From contig SFOX01000030.1 in assembly GCA_004552305.1 (NCBI GenBank), forward strand, positions 1 through 26,087: a DNA stretch of 26,087 bases, read 5' to 3'. The translations under genes were made by a program, and so were the position numbers. This document shows positions 6,919 to 13,845 of this stretch, in pieces (within the stretch, counting starts at the first letter, position 1; every line of letters starts with the position of its first letter). This stretch comes from Subdoligranulum variabile (GTDB lineage: Bacteria; Bacillota; Clostridia; Oscillospirales; Ruminococcaceae). The notes beneath the pieces were generated by a model. That model was not told the origin of the DNA. It ran no database searches and worked only from the letters and a program-made list of their open reading frames with translations.

Positions 6919-8124
6919 ATGTTGACACTGGATAAAGTTTACCACGCAAGATTTATGCTAAAGCCCATTGCCCGCAAGACCGATCTGATCGCCGCGCCGC
7001 GGCTGTGTCCGGGTACCGAGCTGTATTTAAAAACTGAAAATCTGCAGGTGACCGGCAGCTTTAAGCTGCGCGGCGCCTACTATAAAATCAGTCAGCTGAC
7101 CGAGGAGGAGCGCGCCAAGGGCGTAATTGCCTGCTCGGCGGGCAACCACGCGCAGGGCGTGGCGCTGGCAGCCACCCGCATGGGCATACCCAGCGTGGTG
7201 TGTATGCCGGATTCCGCCCCTATTATGAAGGTAGAAAGCACCAAGCGGCTGGGTGCCAAGGTCGAGCTGGTCAAGGGCACCTACGATGACGCCCACGACC
7301 GCGCGGTGGAGCTGCAAAAGGAAATCGGTATGACCTTTATCCACCCCTACGATGACGAGCTGGTCATTGCCGGGCAGGGTACCATCGGGCTGGAGATTCT
7401 GGATCAGCTGCCCGATGTGGACGCCGTGGTGGTACCCATCGGCGGCGGCGGGCTGATTTCCGGCGTGGCATTTGCCATCAAGAGCCTGCGCCCCGACGTA
7501 AAGGTGTACGGCGTACAGGCCACCGGTGCGCCCAGCATGGAGCGCGCCTTCCACGACCACACCTACGAAACCCTGCAGCATGTGGACACCTTTGCCGACG
7601 GCATTGCGGTCAAGACGCCCGGCGAAACCACCTTTAAAATGGTAGAGCAGTACGTTGACGACATCGTGACCGTGAGCGAGGACGAAATCGCCGCCGCGAT
7701 CCTCTCGCTGATGGAAAACCAGAAGCTGGTTGCCGAGGGCGCGGGTGCCACCCCGGTAGCGGCGGCGCTGTTCAGCAAGCTGCCGCTGGCGGGCAAAAAG
7801 ACCGTCTGCCTGATTTCCGGCGGCAACATTGACGTGAACATTCTCTCCCGCGTGATCACGCGCGGGCTGGTGATGAGCGGACGCAAGGCGAACCTGATGA
7901 TTGCCCTGGAGGACAAGCCCGGGCAGCTGAGTATGGTCAGCGATATTGTTTCGGGGTGCGGCGCCAACGTTGTCAGCGTTCACCACGACCGCAGCGACGC
8001 GAACATGGCGATCACCAGCTGCTTCCTGAAGCTGGGGCTGGAAACCCGCGACGCCGCGCAGATCGAGCAAATCAAGGAAAAGCTGACCGAAGCGGGCTTT
8101 ACGCTGGTGACCGAGAGAGCGTGA
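6919..8124 (+). CDS. ilvA: Threonine ammonia-lyase (threonine dehydratase) with C-terminal ACT domain
   Basis: A 401-residue PLP enzyme turning threonine into 2-oxobutanoate, the entry to isoleucine synthesis. The PLP lysine is K49 in GSFKLRGAY; the SAGNHAQGVA motif and the glycine-rich phosphate-binding loop PIGGGGLISG follow. From about residue 325 an ACT domain is visible (LMIALEDKPGQLSMVSDIVS), giving the short, single-ACT layout common in Firmicutes rather than the 510-residue E. coli IlvA with two. The ACT domain suggests amino acid feedback. The ATG has an AGAGAGGA site about 9 nt upstream. It has its own promoter and stands apart from ilvBNCD, with a DUF815 gene on the other strand in between. 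Confidence 0.95.
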   Translation: MLTLDKVYHARFMLKPIARKTDLIAAPRLCPGTELYLKTENLQVTGSFKLRGAYYKISQLTEEERAKGVIACSAGNHAQGVALAATRMGIPSVVCMPDSAPIMKVESTKRLGAKVELVKGTYDDAHDRAVELQKEIGMTFIHPYDDELVIAGQGTIGLEILDQLPDVDAVVVPIGGGGLISGVAFAIKSLRPDVKVYGVQATGAPSMERAFHDHTYETLQHVDTFADGIAVKTPGETTFKMVEQYVDDIVTVSEDEIAAAILSLMENQKLVAEGAGATPVAAALFSKLPLAGKKTVCLISGGNIDVNILSRVITRGLVMSGRKANLMIALEDKPGQLSMVSDIVSGCGANVVSVHHDRSDANMAITSCFLKLGLETRDAAQIEQIKEKLTEAGFTLVTERA

Positions 8125-8125
8125 A

Positions 8126-8145
8126 GCGCGGCGCGCGCGCCGCGC
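8126..8145. terminator. Perfect GC palindrome after the ilvA stop
   Basis: Two nt after the ilvA stop lies the 20-nt palindrome GCGCGGCGCGCGCGCCGCGC. It has no T run. It could end or protect the ilvA transcript; the repeat element beginning at 8145 abuts it directly. Confidence 0.4.
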
Positions 8146-8500
8146 AGAGTGGAGAGTGAAGAGTTGAGAGTTAAGATAAGGTAGGCGGTGCCAAAGGCAC
8201 CGCCCCAGACTGTCGATAAACTTAATGGGAATATTGCGAACTTTCGGTAGGTTTGTAGGGGACGCATATAGGCGTCCCGTTAGGCTGTATTGCCCGGATG
8301 GCTGCAACGGGCGGCATATAGGCCGCCCCTACGGAACACCCATTATGTTGTTGCTGCTGTAAGGCGGCAAGGAGGGGTCAAGACCCCTCCCTACATCACT
8401 ACCCGAAAAGAGCTTTTGCGGGCAAAGCCCGGCTATAAAAAATGCGGTGCCGTAGGCACCGCACCTTATCTCAACTCTGCACTCTAAACTCTTAACTCTG
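8145..8500. mobile_element. Island 2: candidate MITE-like element with terminal inverted repeats
   Basis: A block of about 356 nt between convergent ilvA and the DUF815 gene. The left end begins CAGAGTGGAGAGTGAAGAGT and continues GATAAGGTAGGCGGTGCC; the right end, read on the other strand, begins CAGAGTTAAGAGTTTAGAGT and continues GAGATAAGGTGCGGTGCC. These imperfect inverted ends each finish in a 9-bp stem: GGCGGTGCC/GGCACCGCC (8184-8204) and TGCGGTGCC/GGCACCGCA (8443-8463). Inside are family hairpins at 8258-8277, 8309-8328 and 8371-8390. No transposase or coding signal. Mobility is inferred from its structure and has not been shown. Confidence 0.6.
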
Positions 8501-8503
8501 CCG

Positions 8504-9676
8504 TCAAGCGTTCACGCCCGCTGCCAGCAGCTCCACAAACTGCTTGGCAACGCGCGGGCTGCGCCCCCCGGCACGCAGGGCAAACGCCGCACCCTTGATA
8601 AACAACTGGTCGCTGGGCATCTGCACACCGTACTGCTTCGCCAACTCCAGCAGAATATGGTCGTAGCGGTCCTTATCCGGCTGCTGGAAAGTCACCGTCA
8701 GCCCGAAACGCGCCGCAAGGCTCATCATTTCCTGCCGGGTGTCGGCGGCGTGCAGGTCGTCCCCCGCGCGGTCCGTCATACTCTCCTTGACGAGATGGCG
8801 GCGGTTGCTGGTGGCATACACCGCCACATTGTGGCTGCGCCCGCCGACGCTGCCCTCCAAAATCGCCTTGAGGGCGGCAAAATTATCGTCGTTGGCGGCA
8901 AAGCTCAAATCGTCGATGAACAGGATGAACTTCAGCGGGTTTTTCGCCAGCTCGTCCATCAGCGCCGGGATCTGATACAGCTGGGTCTTTTTGACCTCGA
9001 TCAGCCGCAGCCCCTCGGGCGCAAATTCATTGGCGATCGCCTTGACCGCGCTGGACTTGCCGGTACCCGCATCGCCGTACAAAAGCACGTTGTTGGCGGG
9101 CTTGCCATCCAGCAGGGCTTTGGTGTTGGCGATGATCTTCTCCCGCTCGCGCTCATAACCCGGCAGTTCGCTCAGGCGCTGCGGGTCGGGGCATTGCACC
9201 GGCACAAGGTGTCCGTCCTCCAAGGTAAAGACGTGATACCGGGCAAAAATGCCGTACCCCTTCTTGCCTGCCTGCTCCCGCCGGGTGCGGTAGGCGGCGG
9301 CGAAATCCGCATCGGGGGTCGTCTGCCAGCAGGGCATAAACTCCGGCATCGTGCCGAACAGCTCCTGCGGCGTCGCGGTACCCAGCGCCTGCAAAAATTG
9401 CAGCTCGCTGTCCAGTGCGCTTTCCAGCACGGGACCCGCATCGCTCCCCGCCGCCACCTTCAGGCAGAGATTTTCGTGTTCCAGCACCAGCTCCAGCAAA
9501 ACCTTTGTCCAGTCGGTGCCGCGCACAAACATCGCTGCCTCAAACGCGGCGATGGACGCTGTGTCCCCCGCTTCCGCCCGAAGTGCTGCCGCGAGCGCAC
9601 GCAGCAGCTCGGTGTCCAGCAGCCCCCGGAATACCACCAGCCCCTGCAAACGGGCTGACCAATCCTTGCGCAACAT
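8504..9676 (-). CDS. DUF815 family AAA+ ATPase
   Basis: A 390-residue protein. The C-terminal half is an ATPase of the DUF815 type: Walker A GDAGTGKS at residues 201-208, Walker B ILFIDDL at about 251-257, sensor-1 region VYATSNRRHLVKES, and a family-typical TDRAGDDLHAADTRQEMMSL stretch. The N-terminal 180 residues are helical and poorly conserved. The family is widespread in Firmicutes with no settled function; cytoplasmic. The start at 9676 was chosen because an AAAGGA site and a good promoter lie just upstream; the open frame to 9958 would run through the ilvB T-box. The last codon lies 4 nt from the end of island 2. Confidence 0.88.
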   Translation of the reverse strand: MLRKDWSARLQGLVVFRGLLDTELLRALAAALRAEAGDTASIAAFEAAMFVRGTDWTKVLLELVLEHENLCLKVAAGSDAGPVLESALDSELQFLQALGTATPQELFGTMPEFMPCWQTTPDADFAAAYRTRREQAGKKGYGIFARYHVFTLEDGHLVPVQCPDPQRLSELPGYEREREKIIANTKALLDGKPANNVLLYGDAGTGKSSAVKAIANEFAPEGLRLIEVKKTQLYQIPALMDELAKNPLKFILFIDDLSFAANDDNFAALKAILEGSVGGRSHNVAVYATSNRRHLVKESMTDRAGDDLHAADTRQEMMSLAARFGLTVTFQQPDKDRYDHILLELAKQYGVQMPSDQLFIKGAAFALRAGGRSPRVAKQFVELLAAGVNA

Positions 9677-9712
9677 AAGTAAAAACATCCTTTCCCAAGA
9701 AAATCCGCTTTT

Positions 9713-9741
9713 AGTATAAACTGCCTTGCCGAAAGTTTCAA
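9713..9741 (-). promoter_or_regulatory. Promoter of the DUF815 gene
   Basis: On the minus strand TTGAAA (9741-9736), a 17-nt spacer and TATACT (9718-9713), about 37 nt upstream of the start codon at 9676. It is divergent from, and only 28 nt away from, the ilvB promoter. Confidence 0.8.
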
Positions 9742-9769
9742 GATATATTGACAATTTTCGAAAACATCC

Positions 9770-9798
9770 TTGACAAAACCTGAAAAGTAGGGTATAGT
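9770..9798 (+). promoter_or_regulatory. Promoter of the T-box controlled ilvBN unit
   Basis: A perfect TTGACA (9770-9775), a 17-nt spacer and TATAGT (9793-9798) lie directly before the T-box leader. A second TTGACA at 9748 has no matching -10 box. Confidence 0.85.
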
Positions 9799-9804
9799 TT
9801 ATTC

Positions 9805-10089
9805 CATCAACCAAATGCGTGGATGGGAAACCAGTAACGCCCCACCCCTTTTCAGAGAACTGCCGGTCGGTGCAAGGCAGCAAGGCGGTGCCGCGTGAAG
9901 TCATTCCCGGAGCAGACCCCCGAAAGGCTTTTTGCCCGGTAGAAGGGTCCGGTCGCACCCGTTACCGTGCAGGACTTTGTTGGAAGTCCGCTGAGTGGGG
10001 GCCATGCCCCAATAAGAGTGGTACCGCAGAGCAGGTGATTTTTCACAGGCTTTGTCTCTTGGGAACAAGAGGCAAAGCCTGTTTTTTTA
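9805..10089 (+). promoter_or_regulatory. T-box riboswitch, read as valine-specific (specifier GUC), upstream of ilvB
   Basis: A leader of about 285 nt with T-box features: the T-box sequence AAGAGTGGTACCGCAGAG (10014-10031) with a TGGT bulge to pair with the tRNA ACCA end, and a Stem I ending in GTGAAGTCATTCCCGGAGC. Aligned to the well-known glyQS type pattern, where the specifier precedes ATTC, the specifier is GTC at 9900-9902, a valine codon. Uncharged tRNA-Val should stabilise the antiterminator and allow ilvBN transcription. ATT (Ile) at 9903-9905 is a less likely reading. A strong terminator follows. Confidence 0.9.
10045..10089 (+). terminator. Intrinsic terminator of the T-box leader
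   Basis: A 17-bp stem: ACAGGCTTTG and CTCTTG on the left pair with CAAGAG and CAAAGCCTGT on the right (one G-T wobble), around a GGAA loop, followed by TTTTTTT. It lies between the T-box sequence and the ilvB ribosome binding site, as expected for transcriptional attenuation. Confidence 0.93.
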
Positions 10090-10112
10090 TAAGAAAGTAG
10101 GAGCGATGACCC

Positions 10113-11777
10113 ATGAAGCTTACCGGTTCACAAATCTTTGTTGAAGTTCTGGTCGAGCAGGGCGTGGATACCCTGTTCGGCTATCCCGGCGGCGCTATTT
10201 TGAATTTATATGACGAACTGTATAAAAACTCTGACCGTATACGCCATGTATTGACCGCGCACGAGCAGGGTGCTTCCCACGCGGCGGACGGCTACGCCCG
10301 CGCCACCGGGCGCACCGGCGTGGTGCTGGCAACCAGCGGTCCCGGTGCCACCAACCTTGTCACCGGCATTGCCACCGCTTATATGGACAGCGTGCCGATG
10401 GTCGCCTTTACCGGCAACGTGGCAACCAGCATGCTGGGCAAGGATTCCTTTCAGGAAGCGTATATCGAGGGCATTACGATGCCCATCACCAAGCACAACT
10501 ACACCGTGCGCCGCGTGGAGGACCTGGCGGATACGATGCGGGCGGCGTTCCGCATTGCGCAGTCGGGGCGCAAGGGTCCCGTGCTGGTGGATATTCCCAA
10601 GGATATCACCGCCGCAACCTGCGAGTTCACCCCCAAGGCACCGGAGCTGATCCGCACCGTTACCTGCTATGACGAGGACGATGTCCTCCGGGCGGCAGAG
10701 CTGATCAACGCCGCTGAGCGTCCGCTGATCTACTTTGGCGGCGGCGTGTGCAGTGCGGCAGGTTGCCAGCCCCTGCGCGACCTGCTGGAAAAGGCGGACA
10801 TCCCCGCCACCTACACCCTGATGGCAGCCGGTGTGCTAAGCTACGGCGAGCCGCGCAACCTTGGTATGCTGGGGATGCACGGCTGCTACGCCGCCAACAA
10901 AGCCATTGATGAGGCAGATTTGGTGATTGCCGTGGGTACGCGCTTCAGCGACCGCGTGGCGCTGAAGCCCGAAACCTTTGCCCGCCGGGCAAAAATCATC
11001 CAGATCGACATTGACCCCAGCGAGCTGGGCAAGAATGTGGCGGTCGATTTAAGCCTGACCGGCGATGCCAGCTACATCCTGCAGGCAGTGCTGCCGCACA
11101 TCCGCCCCACCGAACACACCGCGTGGCGCACACAGATCGCCGCGTGGCAGAAAAACGACTACAAGCCCACCGACAGCGACACCGAGCTGAAGCCCCACCA
11201 GATCATCCGCGAGATCTGCCGGCAGGCGGGACCCGATGCGGTCTACGTTACCGACGTGGGGCAGCATCAGATGTGGGCGGCGCAGTACCTGCAGCACACC
11301 AAAAGCCGCGGCTTTTTGACCAGCGGCGGCTTGGGGACCATGGGCTTCGGCTACGGCGCAGCCATCGGCGCACAGATGGCGCTGGGACCCGATGCCCGGG
11401 TCGTTATGCTGACCGGCGACGGGTCGTTCCATATGAACCTGAACGAAGGCTGCACCGCCGTAAGCTACGGGCTGCCCATCATCACGGTGATCTTTAACAA
11501 TCAGGTGCTGGGCATGGTGCGCCAGTGGCAGACGACCTTTTACGGCAAGCGCTACTCGGACACCGACCCGCAGCGCCGGACGGATTTTGTAAAGCTGGCT
11601 GAGGGCTTTGGTGCCAAGGGCTACCGCGCCGCCACCCCCGCCGAGTTTAAAGCCGCCTTTGCCGACGCAATGCAGCAGCGCGGTCCGAGCTGGATCGACT
11701 GCCGCATCGGCAAGGACGAAAAGGTGCTGCCGATGATCCCCGGCGGCGGCGATGTGAACGATATTATTATGAAATGA
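10113..11777 (+). CDS. ilvB: Acetolactate synthase large (catalytic) subunit
   Basis: A 554-residue TPP enzyme that joins two pyruvates to acetolactate (Val/Leu path), or pyruvate and 2-oxobutanoate to acetohydroxybutanoate (Ile path). Visible motifs: LFGYPGGAILNLYDEL, the catalytic glutamate E51 in AHEQGASHAADGYARATG, SGPGATNLVTG, and the TPP motif GDGSFHMNLNE ending in IFNNQVLG. Family length. The ATG has a weakly matched but adequate GTAGGAGCGA site upstream. It follows the T-box terminator directly and is followed by ilvN after 11 nt, so the holoenzyme subunits are made together. Confidence 0.97.
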   Translation: MKLTGSQIFVEVLVEQGVDTLFGYPGGAILNLYDELYKNSDRIRHVLTAHEQGASHAADGYARATGRTGVVLATSGPGATNLVTGIATAYMDSVPMVAFTGNVATSMLGKDSFQEAYIEGITMPITKHNYTVRRVEDLADTMRAAFRIAQSGRKGPVLVDIPKDITAATCEFTPKAPELIRTVTCYDEDDVLRAAELINAAERPLIYFGGGVCSAAGCQPLRDLLEKADIPATYTLMAAGVLSYGEPRNLGMLGMHGCYAANKAIDEADLVIAVGTRFSDRVALKPETFARRAKIIQIDIDPSELGKNVAVDLSLTGDASYILQAVLPHIRPTEHTAWRTQIAAWQKNDYKPTDSDTELKPHQIIREICRQAGPDAVYVTDVGQHQMWAAQYLQHTKSRGFLTSGGLGTMGFGYGAAIGAQMALGPDARVVMLTGDGSFHMNLNEGCTAVSYGLPIITVIFNNQVLGMVRQWQTTFYGKRYSDTDPQRRTDFVKLAEGFGAKGYRAATPAEFKAAFADAMQQRGPSWIDCRIGKDEKVLPMIPGGGDVNDIIMK

Positions 11778-11788
11778 GGTGACCCGCT

Positions 11789-12358
11789 ATGACTACATCC
11801 CCCAATGAATCCGCCCGCCGGGTCATCACCCTGCTGGTGGCAAACGAAAACGGCGTTCTGGCGCGCGTTGCCAGCCTGTTTTGCCGACGCGGCTTCAACA
11901 TTGACAGCCTGACGGTTTCCGCCACCAACGACCCCGCCATCAGCCGCATTACGGTGACGCTGAACGGTGACGAGCAAGCCCTGAGCCAGCTGATTTTGCA
12001 GACTGACCGCCTGGAGGTGACCCGGCAGGTCTTTGAGCTGGACCCCGACAAATGCCTGCAGCGCGAGCTGCTGCTGCTAAAGGTTGCCTGCACCAGCCGC
12101 AACCGCGCCGAGCTGCGGGAGATTTCCAGCATTTACAAGGCAAAGATCATCGACCTGTCCCCCGACAGCATGGTGTTTGAGCTGACCGGCAAACCGGACA
12201 AAATCGACGCTTTTCTGACCATGTTTGACGGCTACAACATTTTGGAGCTGTGCCGCACCGGCGTGACCGCCATGGAGCGCGGCGGCAAGCACCCCCACCT
12301 GCAAAAGCCCAAGCAGGAGGTGCGGGCGGTGCAGCTGCCGCGGCAAGATAAAAGATAA
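11789..12358 (+). CDS. ilvN: Acetolactate synthase small (regulatory) subunit
   Basis: A 189-residue regulatory subunit. An N-terminal ACT domain (RRVITLLVANENGVLARVAS, then RRGFNIDSLTVSATNDPAIS) occupies residues 10-85 and binds valine for feedback inhibition; a C-terminal domain (ELLLLKVACTSRNRAELREI, ... DGYNILELCRTGVTAMERG) follows and activates IlvB. The start has a GAGGTGA site. The final residues QDKR and the TAA stop are encoded inside the A-rich GATAAAAGATAA repeat that forms the left end of island 3, so the native C-terminus may have been replaced. Confidence 0.95.
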   Translation: MTTSPNESARRVITLLVANENGVLARVASLFCRRGFNIDSLTVSATNDPAISRITVTLNGDEQALSQLILQTDRLEVTRQVFELDPDKCLQRELLLLKVACTSRNRAELREISSIYKAKIIDLSPDSMVFELTGKPDKIDAFLTMFDGYNILELCRTGVTAMERGGKHPHLQKPKQEVRAVQLPRQDKR

Positions 12359-12748
12359 AAAATAAAAGATAAAAATTATGGATGTGCGCTCCGCGCACAA
12401 ATCAAGCGCCGCCAAGGCGGCGCGGCAGCGTACCGGAAAATCACATTCTTGGTCTATGGATTGTGTAGGGGCGGGGCACGCCCCGCCCGCGACCATATGC
12501 TATAATGAATAGAATGGGTTGGTTTGTAGGGGCGGCATATATGCCGCCCGCCGCAGCCGTCCCGACAATGCGTTATAACGGGTAAACCGCACGGGACGCA
12601 TATATGCGTCCCCTATAAACCTGCCGAAAAAGGTGAAGTTTTAATTTTAACGGACTACTACAAGAGTTTTCCTACAGTTTAAGCGCCGCCAAGGCGGCGC
12701 GGTTCCCCTTATTTATTATCTCTTATCTTTTATCTATTCATTTTTATC
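12345..12748. mobile_element. Island 3: candidate MITE-like element between ilvN and ilvC
   Basis: A block of about 400 nt. The left end has tandem AAGATAAAAG-type repeats (12345-12377); the right end, read on the other strand, has GATAAAAATGAATAGATAAA followed by AGATAAGAGATAA (12748-12708). Each end is followed inward by an identical stem GCGCCGCC-AA-GGCGGCGC (12406-12423 and 12683-12700). Inside are family hairpins GGGCGGGGC/GCCCCGCCC (12469-12488), GGGCGGCATATATGCCGCCC (12530-12549) and GGGACGCATATATGCGTCCC (12593-12612), in the opposite orientation to the other islands. There is also a GTGCGC/GCGCAC stem at 12384-12398. No coding signal. It separates ilvBN from ilvCD. Confidence 0.6.
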
Positions 12749-12807
12749 CTTCGTTTCCCTTCCGTTTTTACAGATACAACATCATACACAGTAAAGGAGC
12801 TTTTCTT

Positions 12808-13827
12808 ATGTCTATCAACAAGTACTACGATTCCGACTGCAACCTGGGTGTGCTCGACGGCAAGACCGTCGCCGTCATCGGCTTCGGCTCGCAGGGTCAC
12901 GCCCACTCCGAAAACCTCGCCGAGAGCGGCGTCAACGTCGTGGTCGGTCTGCGCAAGGGTTCTGCCCACTGGGAGAAAGCCAGCGAGTTCGCCGCCACCC
13001 ACGAGAACTTCAAGGTCATGGAGGTCGAGGAAGCCGCCAAGGCCGGCGACGTCGTGATGATGCTGGTTCCCGATGAGCTGTGCGCCGACATCTACAACAC
13101 GCAGGTTGCCCCCTATATGACCGAGGGCAAGGCGCTGGCCTTTGCCCACGGCTTCAACATCCACTTCAAGACCATCACCCCGCCGAAAAACGTGGACGTC
13201 ATCATGATCGCCCCCAAGGGACCCGGTCACATCGTCCGCCGCCTGTACACCGAGGGCGAGGGCTGCCCCTCCCTGATCTGCGTTGAGCAGGACTACACCG
13301 GCAAGGCCAAGGACATCGCCCTGGCATACGCCTCCGGCATTGGTGCCGGTCGCGCCGGTATCCTGGAAACCACCTTTAAAGAGGAAACCGAAACCGACCT
13401 GTTCGGTGAGCAGGCTGTGCTTTGCGGCGGCGTTTGCGAGCTGATCCAGGCAGGCTTTGACACCTTGGTCGAGGCCGGCTACGCCCCCGAGATGGCATAC
13501 TTTGAAACCTGCCACGAAATGAAGCTGATCGTTGACCTGATCAACGAGGGCGGCTTCTCCAAGATGCGCTACTCCATCTCCAACACCGCCGAGTACGGCG
13601 ACTACCGCACCGGCAAGCGCCTGATCACCGAGGACACCCGCAAGGAGATGAAGCAGGTGCTGAAGGAAATTCAGGACGGCACCTTTGCCAGCGAGTTCCT
13701 GACCGAGATGAGTCCCAAGGGCGGTCGCAAGACCCACTTCCTGGCACAGCGCCGCATCGCCGCCGAGCATCCCATCGAGAAGGTGGGCGCCGAGCTGCGC
13801 AAGATGATGAGCTGGCTGAAAAAGTAA
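12808..13827 (+). CDS. ilvC: Ketol-acid reductoisomerase (class I)
   Basis: A 339-residue class I enzyme turning acetolactate (or acetohydroxybutanoate) into the dihydroxy acid by isomerisation and reduction. The Rossmann motif GFGSQGHAHSENLAESG sits near residues 25-41; the following loop VGLRKGSAHWEKA carries the Arg and Ser expected for NADPH use. The Mg-binding knotted domain is visible in DLFGEQAVLCGGV and the EMAYFETCHEMKLIVDLI helix. Start ATG has an AAAGGAGC site 8 nt upstream. No clear -35/-10 pair was found after island 3, so it is unclear whether transcription comes through the island or starts within it. Confidence 0.97.
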   Translation: MSINKYYDSDCNLGVLDGKTVAVIGFGSQGHAHSENLAESGVNVVVGLRKGSAHWEKASEFAATHENFKVMEVEEAAKAGDVVMMLVPDELCADIYNTQVAPYMTEGKALAFAHGFNIHFKTITPPKNVDVIMIAPKGPGHIVRRLYTEGEGCPSLICVEQDYTGKAKDIALAYASGIGAGRAGILETTFKEETETDLFGEQAVLCGGVCELIQAGFDTLVEAGYAPEMAYFETCHEMKLIVDLINEGGFSKMRYSISNTAEYGDYRTGKRLITEDTRKEMKQVLKEIQDGTFASEFLTEMSPKGGRKTHFLAQRRIAAEHPIEKVGAELRKMMSWLKK

Positions 13828-13845
13828 TACGGAGTGAACAACACT

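Noticed and set aside
8290..8487. Small open frame in island 2
   Set aside because: It spans several hairpins of the repeat element and has no ribosome binding site or motif.
9748..9753. Second TTGACA as an ilvB -35 box
   Set aside because: No -10 box at 16-18 nt; the TTGACA at 9770 has a well-placed TATAGT.
9677..9958. N-terminal extension of the DUF815 gene
   Set aside because: It would be transcribed through the ilvB T-box and both divergent promoters; the ATG at 9676 has a ribosome binding site and promoter.
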